Notes: a model not told the origin generated them from the letters alone. Shown: positions 7,937 through 17,762, numbered from the stretch's first letter. The stretch: 64,000 nucleotides of DNA from SIG440 sp045586925 (GCA_045586925.1 JAZNBG010000018.1:1-64000), one strand, 5' to 3'. Made by a program: numbers and translations.

Positions 7937-10900
7937 TTAGTGACTTACAGCATACTTTAAAATTTCCACAGCATCACCGCTGTTTACTTTTCCGTCACTA
8001 TTAATGTCAGCATATTCGATGTTAAAATTATCAACATCTAATCCAACTGCATACTTAAGAACAAGAACTGCATCTGCACTGTTTATCTTTTCGTCACAGT
8101 TAACATCACCTAAATCAAACTCAGGGATAAATCTTTCCTTCAAGATACCAAGTCTCGTTTCTATCCACTCTTTCATATCAGCAACAACCAAATCATAATT
8201 TGCATTGTCCCAGATATGACCTGTTGCTTCAGGTTTACCTATTCTGACATATGGCCATAAGGTGTAATTCATTTCTGCATTTGCAGAGAGCTTATTGTAA
8301 TGCTGATTTATGATACCCTCATCACCAAGAGCACCTTCAATAAGCGTTATTGCTTCGTCTTCAAAGAATTCTGCAAGCTTCTCTTTAAATATCGGAATAT
8401 TTATCAAAGCTTCTGCAAGATAATGATAGTCTTTAGTATTAGTACCAATATATTTGTCCCAACCTGTACCAAGAGTCATATCCTGATCCCAGATAGGTCC
8501 GACATACATAATGCCGTTTGCATCCTTGTTAAAATAAAGTGATGAAATAAATCCGTCAGGATTCAAACCAAGTTCCTGCATAACAAATATTTTAACAAGC
8601 GAATCAATATCTACATATTCATAGAAGTATTTTCCTGTTGCTTCGTTATATCCGGTATAATTATTATTGTAATCTACAGCATAAACCGCATCTTCAAATT
8701 CCTGATAATACTCACTGATGTATTTAACGGCATTTTCACTTAACCATTCGGGAGATTTGAGATTAAATCCTTTACCCTTTCTGGTCTTAAATCCGTTTGC
8801 TTCATCAATATAATTGTGATTCAATTCGATGAGGTAACCACCCGTAATATCTGCTGGGTCAGTGAGACCGGCTGTGTATTGATATTCCTGATTATAGCTG
8901 TTTGTGCCGGTTTTAATGGTTACATTCTCGCCGTATCCTGTATTTGCTTCTTCGTAAGCTGTTTCCATATCAGTAATATCAACTGATGTACTACCTACAG
9001 AATTCTTTTCACTTACAAGATATACGCCGCGATATTCACCATCGTACCAAAGGTTTACCCAATCACTGTCTGCAGTGTATTTAATACCCATATCAGCAGC
9101 CAGGTCTTTCATAAACTTATCATGCATCATTGTTGCATCGCCATAATTAGCTAACAGCACCCATGTCTTTATTTTTTCACCATTGCCAATCAAGTCGGTC
9201 TTATTATCAAGTTTAATTTGATATGCTTTTTTGTTGTAATGAGCAAATGTTGAATTACCGCGTGCTTTAATCTCGGTAAGAGCACCATTGAATATCTCGC
9301 TGCCGGATGCATCCACTAAAATCATTTTTGCTGTAGCTCTATTTCCTTTTACTGCATCAACAAAGTATCTGTCTTTAGCTGCATCATCGCTCTTGATGAA
9401 CATAGAAGGAATGTCCGAACCCTGCATAAATACGATTTCCATAGCATCACAATTATCTGCCACTACATTTACTTTGTAGCAATTGCCTTCCTTGGTTGAT
9501 ATCTTATTCATATCATAGGCAACTTCGCCACTACTTGCATCAGCTGATGTGCTTCCCACATTACCGGAAATTGTTACCTTGCTAACCGGTATAGCATCAC
9601 CTACAGCAAAACTTAACTGCACATTTTCGATATTTGAATGAGCCGGAAGCATAATATAATTTACGCTATCCTTAGAAATCATTGTGATTTCGTTTTCATT
9701 ATCCAATACCTTGATTTCACTTAACAGGTCCTGAGTGCCCGGTAAAGACTTGGTTGTAGCTGTAACATCCGCCCATTTAGAACAGTTGTAAAGTTTCTCT
9801 TCGCCATCCGTCGAGGTAGCAGATGTTGCAACAGAATAACTATATGCGGTTTCGGGAGTCAGCCCTGTTACAGTATAGCTTGTATGAGTTGTCTGGCCCA
9901 GATACTGTCTGCTACCATTAACATACTTATATACTCTGTAATAATCAGCCCCCGACGCTTTATCCCAGGTAAGAGTTATAGAATTAACTCCCGGTTGAGC
10001 TTTGAAATTGGTAACACTTGCGGGCAGGATAATATATTCCAGCTTTCCTTCACCATAATAGTTACCTTTTCCATTAAAGTTTACATATGCCTTACCTACA
10101 CCTTTATCGTTCGTCCACGAAATATACAAATCTCTCATCGTATTGTCAGAATTAAGGTTTGCATCGTTTGACCAGGTAAGTGCTGTTTTACCATCAAAGG
10201 TTACATATGTTGACGGACGAATTCCGCCAGCCTTATGCTCGTATCTGGGTGTCGTAGTTGCTGTTCTTGGGTTTTCTACTGTTCCGAAATTAATGGTTGC
10301 AGTAGAAATATCTTTGCCTATAGTTTCACAGCCATGAATACGGCACTTGAAATTTGCATCCCAATCGTGTCCCTCGGGGAATATAAATGCACTTTTGGTT
10401 GTTCCTTTACAATTATTACATGTGTAGGTTATGCATCCGCCCTTAACACAAGTAACAGGGTTGCTCACTGATACAGTATATGCATCTCCATCAGCGTGAC
10501 AGTGGTACATATCTCCGCCTACCAGCTGCCATGTAGACTTCATAAGTTCGCCAAGCTTTGCATAGTAGGTCTTTCCACCGTTTTCAAACAAGCCTGTGTA
10601 CTTCTGCTGACCAACGTTAATACCATTTTCACCAAAGTCATAATAGTAGTTGTCTGCCTGTTGAACACCTGTGAGTCTTACGCCATTAATATAATAAGCA
10701 AAACCGCCGTCTTCGTTAACCCATCCGTTTTTCTTTGACATCGAAAGAGTGTATCGATCTTCAAAAGTCTTATATGTATCGGCAAAGTATGCGCCGCTTT
10801 CGTCTTTTTCTTCACCATTTGCATCAATAAAGGTATTTTTAAACGGATACAAGTTGTACATATCCTGATTGCCGAGATCGGTTGCAAAAGTATATAAAGC

Positions 10901-13900
10901 ATTTGCTCTAAGATATATTGTGTACCCTACTTCTCCAACGTGTATAGCATTCAGTTTATCATTTTCTTCCCACACACCATCTTTGGGTGTCAGCTTTATG
11001 CCTTTAAGCATACAAAGTGGGTTTGCGGTTTCGGGTTTAATTGCCGCTGTCTGGTCAATCCACCTGAGCGTTAAAGAAAGTTCATTTAATTCTTCATTGA
11101 GTTCTGCATTCTCAAGATGGAAATATTCATTTATTACTTTCATCTCGCTGTAGTCAACAGTAAATCTGTCATCAAATTTTAGTACAGGCTTTACCTCTGT
11201 AAGAACGCTGACACGCTCTGCTAGCTGGAGAAGGAAGTTCCATGCTGAAGCGTCAGCATCGTCCGCACCCGGAAGCATAAATGTAAGGTCTGAAAGCTTT
11301 GAGGGAATCGGTATTTCTTCCATATCAATCGCAAAAATATATGATGTAACCATATTTTCATCTGGATCTTCGGCAAAATATGTAATCGCATCATCAGTTA
11401 ATGCATTTGAAACCTGACGATCCCAAGCAAGCTGTCTGTCACCGCCTGTAGCCTTTGCAAAATCAAATGTGTTTTCCCCCTGCCTGTAAAATTTAACAGG
11501 CAAATTACTTGTAATAGCCAAATTGTTCTTGAGCTTTGCGATAATCACCGCGCTATCAACTAACATCGCCTCCGCAGCGTGAAATCTATAGCCATCAAAA
11601 GTTCCTGCAGTTTGCGGGTTAATTGACATCACAACATCATTTTCATTAATTGCAACTGCATTTCCCTCATAAGTTGCATCAAGGGGAATCTCAACATCTG
11701 AACCATATACAACTTCTATAGCCTTTCTCTTGAAATCTACACTGTCGGGAGTTACCACGTTAATGGTCTTCTCGCCAATTGCCGCACCGTCACTTAAGAG
11801 CTGAATATCAAAAGTATTATTAGCTGTTGCTGTAAAAATACCATCATCGGTGATTGTTGCAGCATCTGCATTTGTTGCAATTTTCCAAGTACAGTTTCCA
11901 GGAAGGTCTACTACATTGCCTGTCGCACTTAAGCCAACAGGAGTAATTTTAATCGGAGTTCCAACAGTCACATACGAATAATCGCTGTCCAGCCTTGCAT
12001 GGTCAAACTTTGTAGATGACGGAGCTGTTGAAACCATCATGAGAGAAGTGCTTACTGATCGAGCATATCCATCAGATGGTTTGCTAGTAACTTCGAGTTC
12101 TTCCTTTCCTTCGGGCTTTGAAACAAAGGTTGTTGAACCGCCGCCATCAAGGTTAACAGCTGTATAACAGCCTGCTTCAAGCATTATCTGTGCAATTTCC
12201 TGCATACTTCCGCCGCAGGAGCGAGGTTCCTGTCTGCCGTCGAGAACCATAAATACTACCTTGCCGGTTTTTGTTATACCTACAGCCGTTCTTGACGCAC
12301 GATCTGCATAATAATTCGCAGTATGTCCAACTGCTATCTTACCGTCTTTTACAAGTGTTACACCAAATGCACCAACGCCATCACGAAGCTTATCTTTATA
12401 TGTAGAATTATATTCCGCTGTTGTTCCAATAACCGCTTCGCCTTCCTTGGTGATACCAAAGAAGCCCGATGCATTTATGCCGTGCCATTCTTTTCCGTCC
12501 ATAACCAGCAAACCGCCCGGTTCACCAGTTGCCATATTATATCCATCCGCATTAATTGCGGCAACAACCTGATAATTTTCGATATATTCATCGCTGTCGG
12601 GGTTGCCGTGTTTACTCTGTGCTGCATTTGCCTGATCTAAAACTCTTGACATCTTCCAGCCCTTTGCGGGATCATTTTCATTATAGTTTGCATAAACCGT
12701 AACATTGGGGTTTGAAAGGTCCGCTGTTGCAGTATAATAAACCATCTGCTTTCCATCCGCAGTAGTTGCATAATGAGTTTCATGCATTACACCGGGAGCA
12801 AGCTGTGAATACTCTGTATCAAATTCAGAAAAATACGGATTGCTTTCAATCTCAATATAATCTCCTGCAAGACTACAGATATAATCTGCAAAAGTGTAAC
12901 AAGCTGCTTTTCGTAAATTGTTAATATTTTCCTGACTTGTTATAAAGGTTCTTGTACCCTCAAGTGTTGTAATCATTTTATTGCCGGTATATGCCGTGTA
13001 TACAGCACGTCTTACCTGCTCTCTTGTTCCTATATTGCCAAGACGATTCTTCAACAAGTATTCTGCTCTGTCTTTTACGGTTAATCCCTCGGTAAAATAC
13101 TCCATCATAACTGACGCCAAAGAGCCTGTTCCTGTACTAAAATCAAAGCTATATCCTCTGTCTAGAACGGTGTTTAAAATATAATATGCATCCAAATCAC
13201 CATAAAAATCGCTTTCGCTGAACACATCGCTTTCCTGAGGATCCTTTAAGAAATAACCCTCTTTAAGAACTTGCACCATTTCCTCAACAGTACCGCTGAC
13301 TTCTTTCGCATCTGCTGAGGATATTAAGTCAACAAGGTCGCCTGCCCATCCGCCAACATCGGCGTGATTTTGGCTACCCTTATTGGTATATGAAATATCC
13401 ATCGTTCCAAACATATGACCAAAATCAACCACGTCTCCGTTAGGAAGGATAAATTCATTTACGTTTTTAAGTGCTGTAACCTTAAGATAGTCATCTACAT
13501 TATCAATTTGTGCATTTTCCCCGTTTTCAATCTCTCTTACAAAATTAGCAAATCCAGCATTTTCATATCCTGCCATGATTCCCCATGAGCCTGAATTATA
13601 CCGTTCTACACCTGTACGAATATACTTTATTATAAGCTCTAATGGGTCAGTCCCGGGATGTTCTATCGCGTACATATTTGCAAATCCCTCAAGCATATAA
13701 AGATTGTTTGCAAACTCCTCATAGCTATTAATTTCGGGTTCTCCAAGAGCAGGTATTGGTTTAAATGTTGTGTACGAACAACCTTGCCATATGTTTGCAC
13801 AATAATAATACGGCTCCCAACCATTTTCGGTGTATGTTGGTTTCTTTCCTTCAACATAGTAAAGATTGTGCCTGCCGCCATTGACACACACATCACTATT

Positions 13901-13996
13901 TGTCCCCACATCTTCTGCAAAAACGGGGATTGCCGGAATTACCATAGACAATGCTATCAGCAACGATGCGCCTCGCTTTAAGAAATTCTTTAACAT
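7937..13996 (-). CDS. Giant secreted phosphodiester glycosidase / FN3 / CotH-kinase / dockerin protein
   Basis: A 2019-residue exported protein. A signal peptide (1-28, VIPAIPVFAED) is followed by a large N-terminal region without a recognised family. A phosphodiester-glycosidase (NAGPA-type) domain lies at about 430-655, with NLDGGGSTTFVS and FMVLDGRQ. A Cys-rich GHDW module sits near 1225-1280 and a fibronectin-III domain at about 1325-1418. A CotH-kinase domain spans about 1560-1870, with KTWVLLANYGD, YRGVYLVSEKNS and GPIWDQDMTLG. The C-terminus is a type-I-like dockerin (1962-2019) with two calcium loops, DVNCDEKINSAD and DINSDGKVNSGD. CotH domains are atypical protein kinases first found in spore coats; dockerins bind cohesins. 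Start has GGAGGAG. It lies 64 bases upstream of the cohesin/SLH gene, so surface docking is strongly suggested. Confidence 0.88.
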   Translation of the reverse strand: MLKNFLKRGASLLIALSMVIPAIPVFAEDVGTNSDVCVNGGRHNLYYVEGKKPTYTENGWEPYYYCANIWQGCSYTTFKPIPALGEPEINSYEEFANNLYMLEGFANMYAIEHPGTDPLELIIKYIRTGVERYNSGSWGIMAGYENAGFANFVREIENGENAQIDNVDDYLKVTALKNVNEFILPNGDVVDFGHMFGTMDISYTNKGSQNHADVGGWAGDLVDLISSADAKEVSGTVEEMVQVLKEGYFLKDPQESDVFSESDFYGDLDAYYILNTVLDRGYSFDFSTGTGSLASVMMEYFTEGLTVKDRAEYLLKNRLGNIGTREQVRRAVYTAYTGNKMITTLEGTRTFITSQENINNLRKAACYTFADYICSLAGDYIEIESNPYFSEFDTEYSQLAPGVMHETHYATTADGKQMVYYTATADLSNPNVTVYANYNENDPAKGWKMSRVLDQANAAQSKHGNPDSDEYIENYQVVAAINADGYNMATGEPGGLLVMDGKEWHGINASGFFGITKEGEAVIGTTAEYNSTYKDKLRDGVGAFGVTLVKDGKIAVGHTANYYADRASRTAVGITKTGKVVFMVLDGRQEPRSCGGSMQEIAQIMLEAGCYTAVNLDGGGSTTFVSKPEGKEELEVTSKPSDGYARSVSTSLMMVSTAPSSTKFDHARLDSDYSYVTVGTPIKITPVGLSATGNVVDLPGNCTWKIATNADAATITDDGIFTATANNTFDIQLLSDGAAIGEKTINVVTPDSVDFKRKAIEVVYGSDVEIPLDATYEGNAVAINENDVVMSINPQTAGTFDGYRFHAAEAMLVDSAVIIAKLKNNLAITSNLPVKFYRQGENTFDFAKATGGDRQLAWDRQVSNALTDDAITYFAEDPDENMVTSYIFAIDMEEIPIPSKLSDLTFMLPGADDADASAWNFLLQLAERVSVLTEVKPVLKFDDRFTVDYSEMKVINEYFHLENAELNEELNELSLTLRWIDQTAAIKPETANPLCMLKGIKLTPKDGVWEENDKLNAIHVGEVGYTIYLRANALYTFATDLGNQDMYNLYPFKNTFIDANGEEKDESGAYFADTYKTFEDRYTLSMSKKNGWVNEDGGFAYYINGVRLTGVQQADNYYYDFGENGINVGQQKYTGLFENGGKTYYAKLGELMKSTWQLVGGDMYHCHADGDAYTVSVSNPVTCVKGGCITYTCNNCKGTTKSAFIFPEGHDWDANFKCRIHGCETIGKDISTATINFGTVENPRTATTTPRYEHKAGGIRPSTYVTFDGKTALTWSNDANLNSDNTMRDLYISWTNDKGVGKAYVNFNGKGNYYGEGKLEYIILPASVTNFKAQPGVNSITLTWDKASGADYYRVYKYVNGSRQYLGQTTHTSYTVTGLTPETAYSYSVATSATSTDGEEKLYNCSKWADVTATTKSLPGTQDLLSEIKVLDNENEITMISKDSVNYIMLPAHSNIENVQLSFAVGDAIPVSKVTISGNVGSTSADASSGEVAYDMNKISTKEGNCYKVNVVADNCDAMEIVFMQGSDIPSMFIKSDDAAKDRYFVDAVKGNRATAKMILVDASGSEIFNGALTEIKARGNSTFAHYNKKAYQIKLDNKTDLIGNGEKIKTWVLLANYGDATMMHDKFMKDLAADMGIKYTADSDWVNLWYDGEYRGVYLVSEKNSVGSTSVDITDMETAYEEANTGYGENVTIKTGTNSYNQEYQYTAGLTDPADITGGYLIELNHNYIDEANGFKTRKGKGFNLKSPEWLSENAVKYISEYYQEFEDAVYAVDYNNNYTGYNEATGKYFYEYVDIDSLVKIFVMQELGLNPDGFISSLYFNKDANGIMYVGPIWDQDMTLGTGWDKYIGTNTKDYHYLAEALINIPIFKEKLAEFFEDEAITLIEGALGDEGIINQHYNKLSANAEMNYTLWPYVRIGKPEATGHIWDNANYDLVVADMKEWIETRLGILKERFIPEFDLGDVNCDEKINSADAVLVLKYAVGLDVDNFNIEYADINSDGKVNSGDAVEILKYAVSH

Positions 13997-14054
13997 TTTC
14001 TCTCCTCCAATTTAAAATGCATACTATAATTTATTGTGCACAATTATCACTTTT

Positions 14055-16754
14055 TTATAGTTCTATTTCCTCAACGCCTGAAACCGGAGTCATTACCTTA
14101 ACGCCGTCCCATGCATAAATTTTAATCATTTCAACTCCAGCTGAAGGCAGTGAAGCTTCTTTGAGAGTTGCTGCTGTACCCTGAACTATGCCAAGCAACC
14201 TTCCATACAAATCAAAGGTAGCAAATGTAATCTGGGTATCGTCCGATACTTCTTCAACTAAGGTCGTACTTATTATAATATCATCGTTATTTATGGTATA
14301 TGTTGTGCCGGTTACTATTTTTTCGAGTCCACAAGCCGAGCAGTTTATACCAACAAATGTATGGTTATCTGCATCTGCCGGGATTTCCTCTGTCTTTGTT
14401 GCTCCGCAACCAGCACAAGCAAATGTTTTAATGCCTGTTCCTTTACAGGTTGCAGGTGTTGTTACCACACCGCTGTCCCAACTGTGTGCTGCAGTTACTG
14501 TGTCGCCGCAGGCACAAGACTTACTATGGTTGTTTTCGTCAACCTCTGCCCATCCGCCATATGTATGTCCCAGTACAGGTACTGTCTCCTGTTCTTTAAT
14601 GACTGTATTACAAGCAGAACAATATGAACCTTCGGTTTTTCCCTCTTCGGTGCAAGTAGGTTCAACTGCAGGTGTTGTTGTTACTGCTGTGTGGTTAACA
14701 CTCTCCGGTTCCCACTTTCCGTCAGAATAAGCATATATAGAACAACAATCTCCTAAATCTTCCGGATTGGTATAGGTGCCATCCGCATTTTTGAGCTGAG
14801 CTGTGGTAATTGGAATCTGTGCATACGTGCTATTGGCTTGATCCAGCTGATAGGTAGCTTTTTCTACCCCTTGAATCATTTCTATCTTTCCTGTGCCGTC
14901 AGAAACAATTTCAGCTTTGCCTTGGGTTGTATATACATACCCTTCACTAAGGTCAAGATTTCCGTTTATGTTAACCTTAGCATCCACCAAATCGGCAACT
15001 GTCCTTGTGTAAGTCCTGCCGGGAACAAAAGTTAATGCACGCAAAGGAACACTTGACGGCGAGCAATAACCAGCCCATTCATCAGCATCATACACATAAA
15101 TGCTGCTTCCGCTTTTTAATGTGCCGTTTGCACCCTCTTCAATATTTATAACGGAACCCGGCAAAAGGCATAAATCCTGTTCGATATGTGCATTGCTTCC
15201 GCCTTTAACATTAATCGTGATATTACTGTTAACAGGGAGTTCGTATTGACTTGAATCAACGGTATAAATACTAATAGTCATTTTTACAGGAGAAATGCTC
15301 ATATCTCCGTTAAGCTCAACAATCAGTCTGTCGGTTGAACCATCGTATTTTTTTACCACATATCCATCTGTCAAATTAAACATGGCATTGGTCTGCCCAA
15401 AGAAATTAACCGATGAACTTGCAACTGTTGTGCCAAACATACATACAGATGTGCGAGTAGTTTCCTTAGCTCCGGCGTAAACAGTCATAGGAACCTCTAT
15501 ATTCTGTATGTAATACTGAGAAAAGAGAAATACGCCGTTTTTCATAGACATTGTCTGAGTACCTCCACGGAAATCGGTAACCTGAAAATACTCAAAAACC
15601 TCTGCCCCGCTTTTTACAGATACTGCACCATCACCGGTAATGTAACCCCATGCATACAGCTTTCCGCCATTTTCAACAGTAATAGAACTGTGTTCCTGCA
15701 TCCTTATAAAACTTACATTTCCTATCGGTGAACCTGAATTGGAGTCTGAACCGCCGGCAGCAAAATGCTTAGCCGAAAGGCTGATTGACCCTTCTACGGT
15801 AATATTTGCACCACTCGCCATTGTAAGTGTTCTGTATTCCTCAGGTTGTGTATATCCACCTATATCGGCTTTAGATACTCCAGGCGGTTCAGCAGTATAT
15901 AATGTATTTTCTGCATCAAACGGTATCAAAAGAGTTGTTCCTGCCGGAATCGTGTAATTACCTGCCGGAAGAGTGCCGTCACAAATGAGCACAATGTTAT
16001 TACCCGTTTGAGCAGCTATATTCAAGTCACTTAACAGATAAGTGTTATCAACCATAAAATATGGTGTATTATCCTTGCTGAACAAAGGTGTAATTGTTTT
16101 GTCGCCAAGAGATTCCTGGGTATACTTTGTAGACCTTGACATAATTTTCCCTGTTTGATCCACCCAGGCAAAGAATGTAGCATCTGTCAAAGGAACCAGG
16201 TCAATTTCCACGCCTGCAGTTTCCTCAATTGTGATTGTGCTTCCGCTGGTAATAGCTGCTCCGCCTGCTGTTACAGTACATAATGCACTATCAAATTCCA
16301 CAGTCACGTTTGACGCTGTCGGTGCAAGGATATATGTAAAATTTTCAAGAGTTAATGTTGCTGTCTTTTTGCTATAAGAAGATGCCTTAACCGACAATAC
16401 AATGTCCAAAGTTCCCCCACCCACAACTTCTGTAGTATAATTACCACTTGCATTGCTAACCGCCTGTCCGCCAATGGTAAATGACGATTGTCCTGATACG
16501 GTATATGAAAATGCAATTGTCGCAACGGACGAAGCCGTGTTATTCAAAGTAATTGTATTATCTGCGGAAGACCAAAAACTAGCCGACACGGTAGCAGTAT
16601 ATTTTGTCGCATCTCCCGAGCCAGTCCCCGCACTATTTTCTATAGTTAAATTATCAAACAAATTAATTGTTGCCGCAAATGTCTGCAGTGACATTGCAAA
16701 AATAAAAGTAAGCATAACAACCGCCAACATCGTGAATTTAGACAATTTATTCAA
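14055..16754 (-). CDS. Secreted surface protein with Cys-rich GHxY modules, function unknown
   Basis: An 899-residue protein with a signal peptide (about 1-27, AMSLQTFAA). The first 680 residues are rich in Ser, Thr, Gly and Asn with short hydrophobic strands (for example SSITVENGGKLYAWG), suggesting a beta-solenoid or beta-sandwich, but I recognise no enzyme family. Residues about 705-810 hold paired CxxC and CxC modules (YCSACN, GHTYGGW, CACGD, CAGCG, CSACG) like those in the two downstream proteins. The C-terminal 90 residues form another beta-rich unit ending without an SLH domain, dockerin or sorting motif. It uses a TTG start with a strong AAGGAGGAG site and is the first gene of the three-gene operon, so a role in the same surface assembly is inferred. 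Confidence 0.8.
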   Translation of the reverse strand: MNKLSKFTMLAVVMLTFIFAMSLQTFAATINLFDNLTIENSAGTGSGDATKYTATVSASFWSSADNTITLNNTASSVATIAFSYTVSGQSSFTIGGQAVSNASGNYTTEVVGGGTLDIVLSVKASSYSKKTATLTLENFTYILAPTASNVTVEFDSALCTVTAGGAAITSGSTITIEETAGVEIDLVPLTDATFFAWVDQTGKIMSRSTKYTQESLGDKTITPLFSKDNTPYFMVDNTYLLSDLNIAAQTGNNIVLICDGTLPAGNYTIPAGTTLLIPFDAENTLYTAEPPGVSKADIGGYTQPEEYRTLTMASGANITVEGSISLSAKHFAAGGSDSNSGSPIGNVSFIRMQEHSSITVENGGKLYAWGYITGDGAVSVKSGAEVFEYFQVTDFRGGTQTMSMKNGVFLFSQYYIQNIEVPMTVYAGAKETTRTSVCMFGTTVASSSVNFFGQTNAMFNLTDGYVVKKYDGSTDRLIVELNGDMSISPVKMTISIYTVDSSQYELPVNSNITINVKGGSNAHIEQDLCLLPGSVINIEEGANGTLKSGSSIYVYDADEWAGYCSPSSVPLRALTFVPGRTYTRTVADLVDAKVNINGNLDLSEGYVYTTQGKAEIVSDGTGKIEMIQGVEKATYQLDQANSTYAQIPITTAQLKNADGTYTNPEDLGDCCSIYAYSDGKWEPESVNHTAVTTTPAVEPTCTEEGKTEGSYCSACNTVIKEQETVPVLGHTYGGWAEVDENNHSKSCACGDTVTAAHSWDSGVVTTPATCKGTGIKTFACAGCGATKTEEIPADADNHTFVGINCSACGLEKIVTGTTYTINNDDIIISTTLVEEVSDDTQITFATFDLYGRLLGIVQGTAATLKEASLPSAGVEMIKIYAWDGVKVMTPVSGVEEIEL

Positions 16755-16935
16755 CTAAAACTCCTCCTTTTTTATGCTATAATTACATACATTTCACATA
16801 ATGACATAATTTCACACTAACCTTATCACAAAAATGACGAAAAGTCAATTATTTTTTCGCTTTTTTCCTTTAATTATCGCAGTTTTTTTAATATTAGATT
16901 TTATTGTTATGTCTTTTTCATCTCGTTCTCCTCCG

Positions 16936-17003
16936 TATATGTTACTTAATATGTTATTTAATATAACATATATTTACACCCCTTGTCAACATATACTATA
17001 TGT
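16936..17003 (+). promoter_or_regulatory. Palindrome cluster upstream of the RHH gene (candidate operators)
   Basis: ATATGTTAT-TTAAT-ATAACATAT (16949-16971) has perfect 9-bp arms. ACATATA-C-TATATGT (16989-17003) has perfect 7-bp arms and ends just before the ribosome site. ATATGTTA(C/T)TTAAT also occurs as a direct repeat from 16938. RHH proteins usually bind such short symmetric sites and repress themselves. Confidence 0.45.
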
Positions 17004-17016
17004 GAGGTGAGTTGTT

Positions 17017-17205
17017 ATGGAAGATAAGCTTATTATACGAAAAAAGAATTTAAAAGGCGAGGATGGGTATAAGACATTTTCGGTGAGAATAAAAGAAGAA
17101 ACTGTTATAAGATTAAACAAATTATCTGAAGAAACTAACCGTTCGCGAAATGAATTGATCAACATTTTATTGGATTATGCCATTGATAACAGCAAGGTGA
17201 AATAA
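17017..17205 (+). CDS. Small ribbon-helix-helix (Arc/CopG-type) DNA-binding protein
   Basis: A 62-residue basic protein. After a charged N-terminus, KTFSVRIKEETVIRLNKLSEETNRSRNELINILL fits the RHH pattern: one beta strand (TFSVRI), helix A (EETVIRLNKLSEE), the NRS turn and helix B (RNELINILLDYAI). Ribosome site GAGGTGAG lies 8 bases before ATG. Upstream AT-rich palindromes look like its own operators. No toxin gene follows, so an antitoxin role is not supported. It reads against the flanking leftward operons, and could instead regulate the surface-protein operon that starts 260 bases away. Confidence 0.75.
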   Translation: MEDKLIIRKKNLKGEDGYKTFSVRIKEETVIRLNKLSEETNRSRNELINILLDYAIDNSKVK

Positions 17206-17358
17206 GGGTAAGTAACCTTCACTCGCACGAGGCATATTTTATCTAAATTGTTTCTTTGAAACTGCTAAATTATATTCGCCTTAAACGTGCATATCACATT
17301 TGGGTGCCACAGGAGCTGAACTTGTTCAATTTAGCTCGACGATAGGCGAATTTAGCTG
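17206..17358. other. Structured intergenic segment, no gene
   Basis: Contains nested pairings: GCTAAAT..CGCC (about 17267-17281) with GGCGAATTTAGC (17345-17356), enclosing GAGCTGAA/TTTAGCTC (about 17313-17337). No open frame or known RNA family recognised. Confidence 0.35.
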
Positions 17359-17401
17359 AAAAAGAGATAAATTTTACTGTCGGTAAAATTTATCTCTTTT
17401 T
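17359..17401 (-). terminator. Bidirectional terminator beside ssrA
   Basis: A 19-bp perfect stem (AAAAAGAGATAAATTTTAC with its complement) around a 5-base loop, ending three bases from the tmRNA 3' end. T runs occur on both strands. Confidence 0.85.
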
Positions 17402-17403
17402 CT

Positions 17404-17753
17404 TGGTGGAGGCGAGGGGAGTTGAACCCCTGTCCGAAAACCTATTCATATCCGGCGCTACGAGTGTAGTTTGTGGTCAGAATTCCCGATTATTACAGCC
17501 CACAAACAAACTGTAATAACCGGTAGCTTCATAAATTCATGACCCGATCAAAGCTTTTCGGATTCACGTTCACCGCTTGTTTTGATACCCGTGTTTCCCG
17601 TCGCGGTAACAGGAAGCGGGCAGCGCCTATAACTTAGGCAGCGTAAGCTAAATTCTTATTAGCGTTTAATTTTAAGTTTGACATTGTTAACGCAGTTGCC
17701 GCTGCGACTCGCTCCAAATACTTCAAAATCCCCGTCGAAACCATTACGCCCCC
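17404..17753 (-). ncRNA. ssrA: Transfer-messenger RNA (tmRNA)
   Basis: Rescues stalled ribosomes with SmpB. Read on the minus strand it begins GGGGGCGTAATGGTTTCGAC and ends with a T-arm (GGTTCAACTCCCC region) and CGCCTCCACCA. The seven-base ends pair as a tRNA-like acceptor stem and CCA is encoded. The reading frame inside gives GCT AAT AAG AAT TTA GCT TAC GCT GCC TAA, a tag ANKNLAYAA that ends in the expected hydrophobic Tyr-Ala-Ala. The resume codon is inferred. At 350 nt the size is normal. Its protein partner smpB is the next gene upstream. Confidence 0.95.
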
Positions 17754-17762
17754 ATATTTAAT

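Noticed and set aside
17017..17205. Antitoxin of a toxin-antitoxin pair
   Set aside because: No toxin-sized gene follows; the downstream sequence is non-coding up to ssrA.
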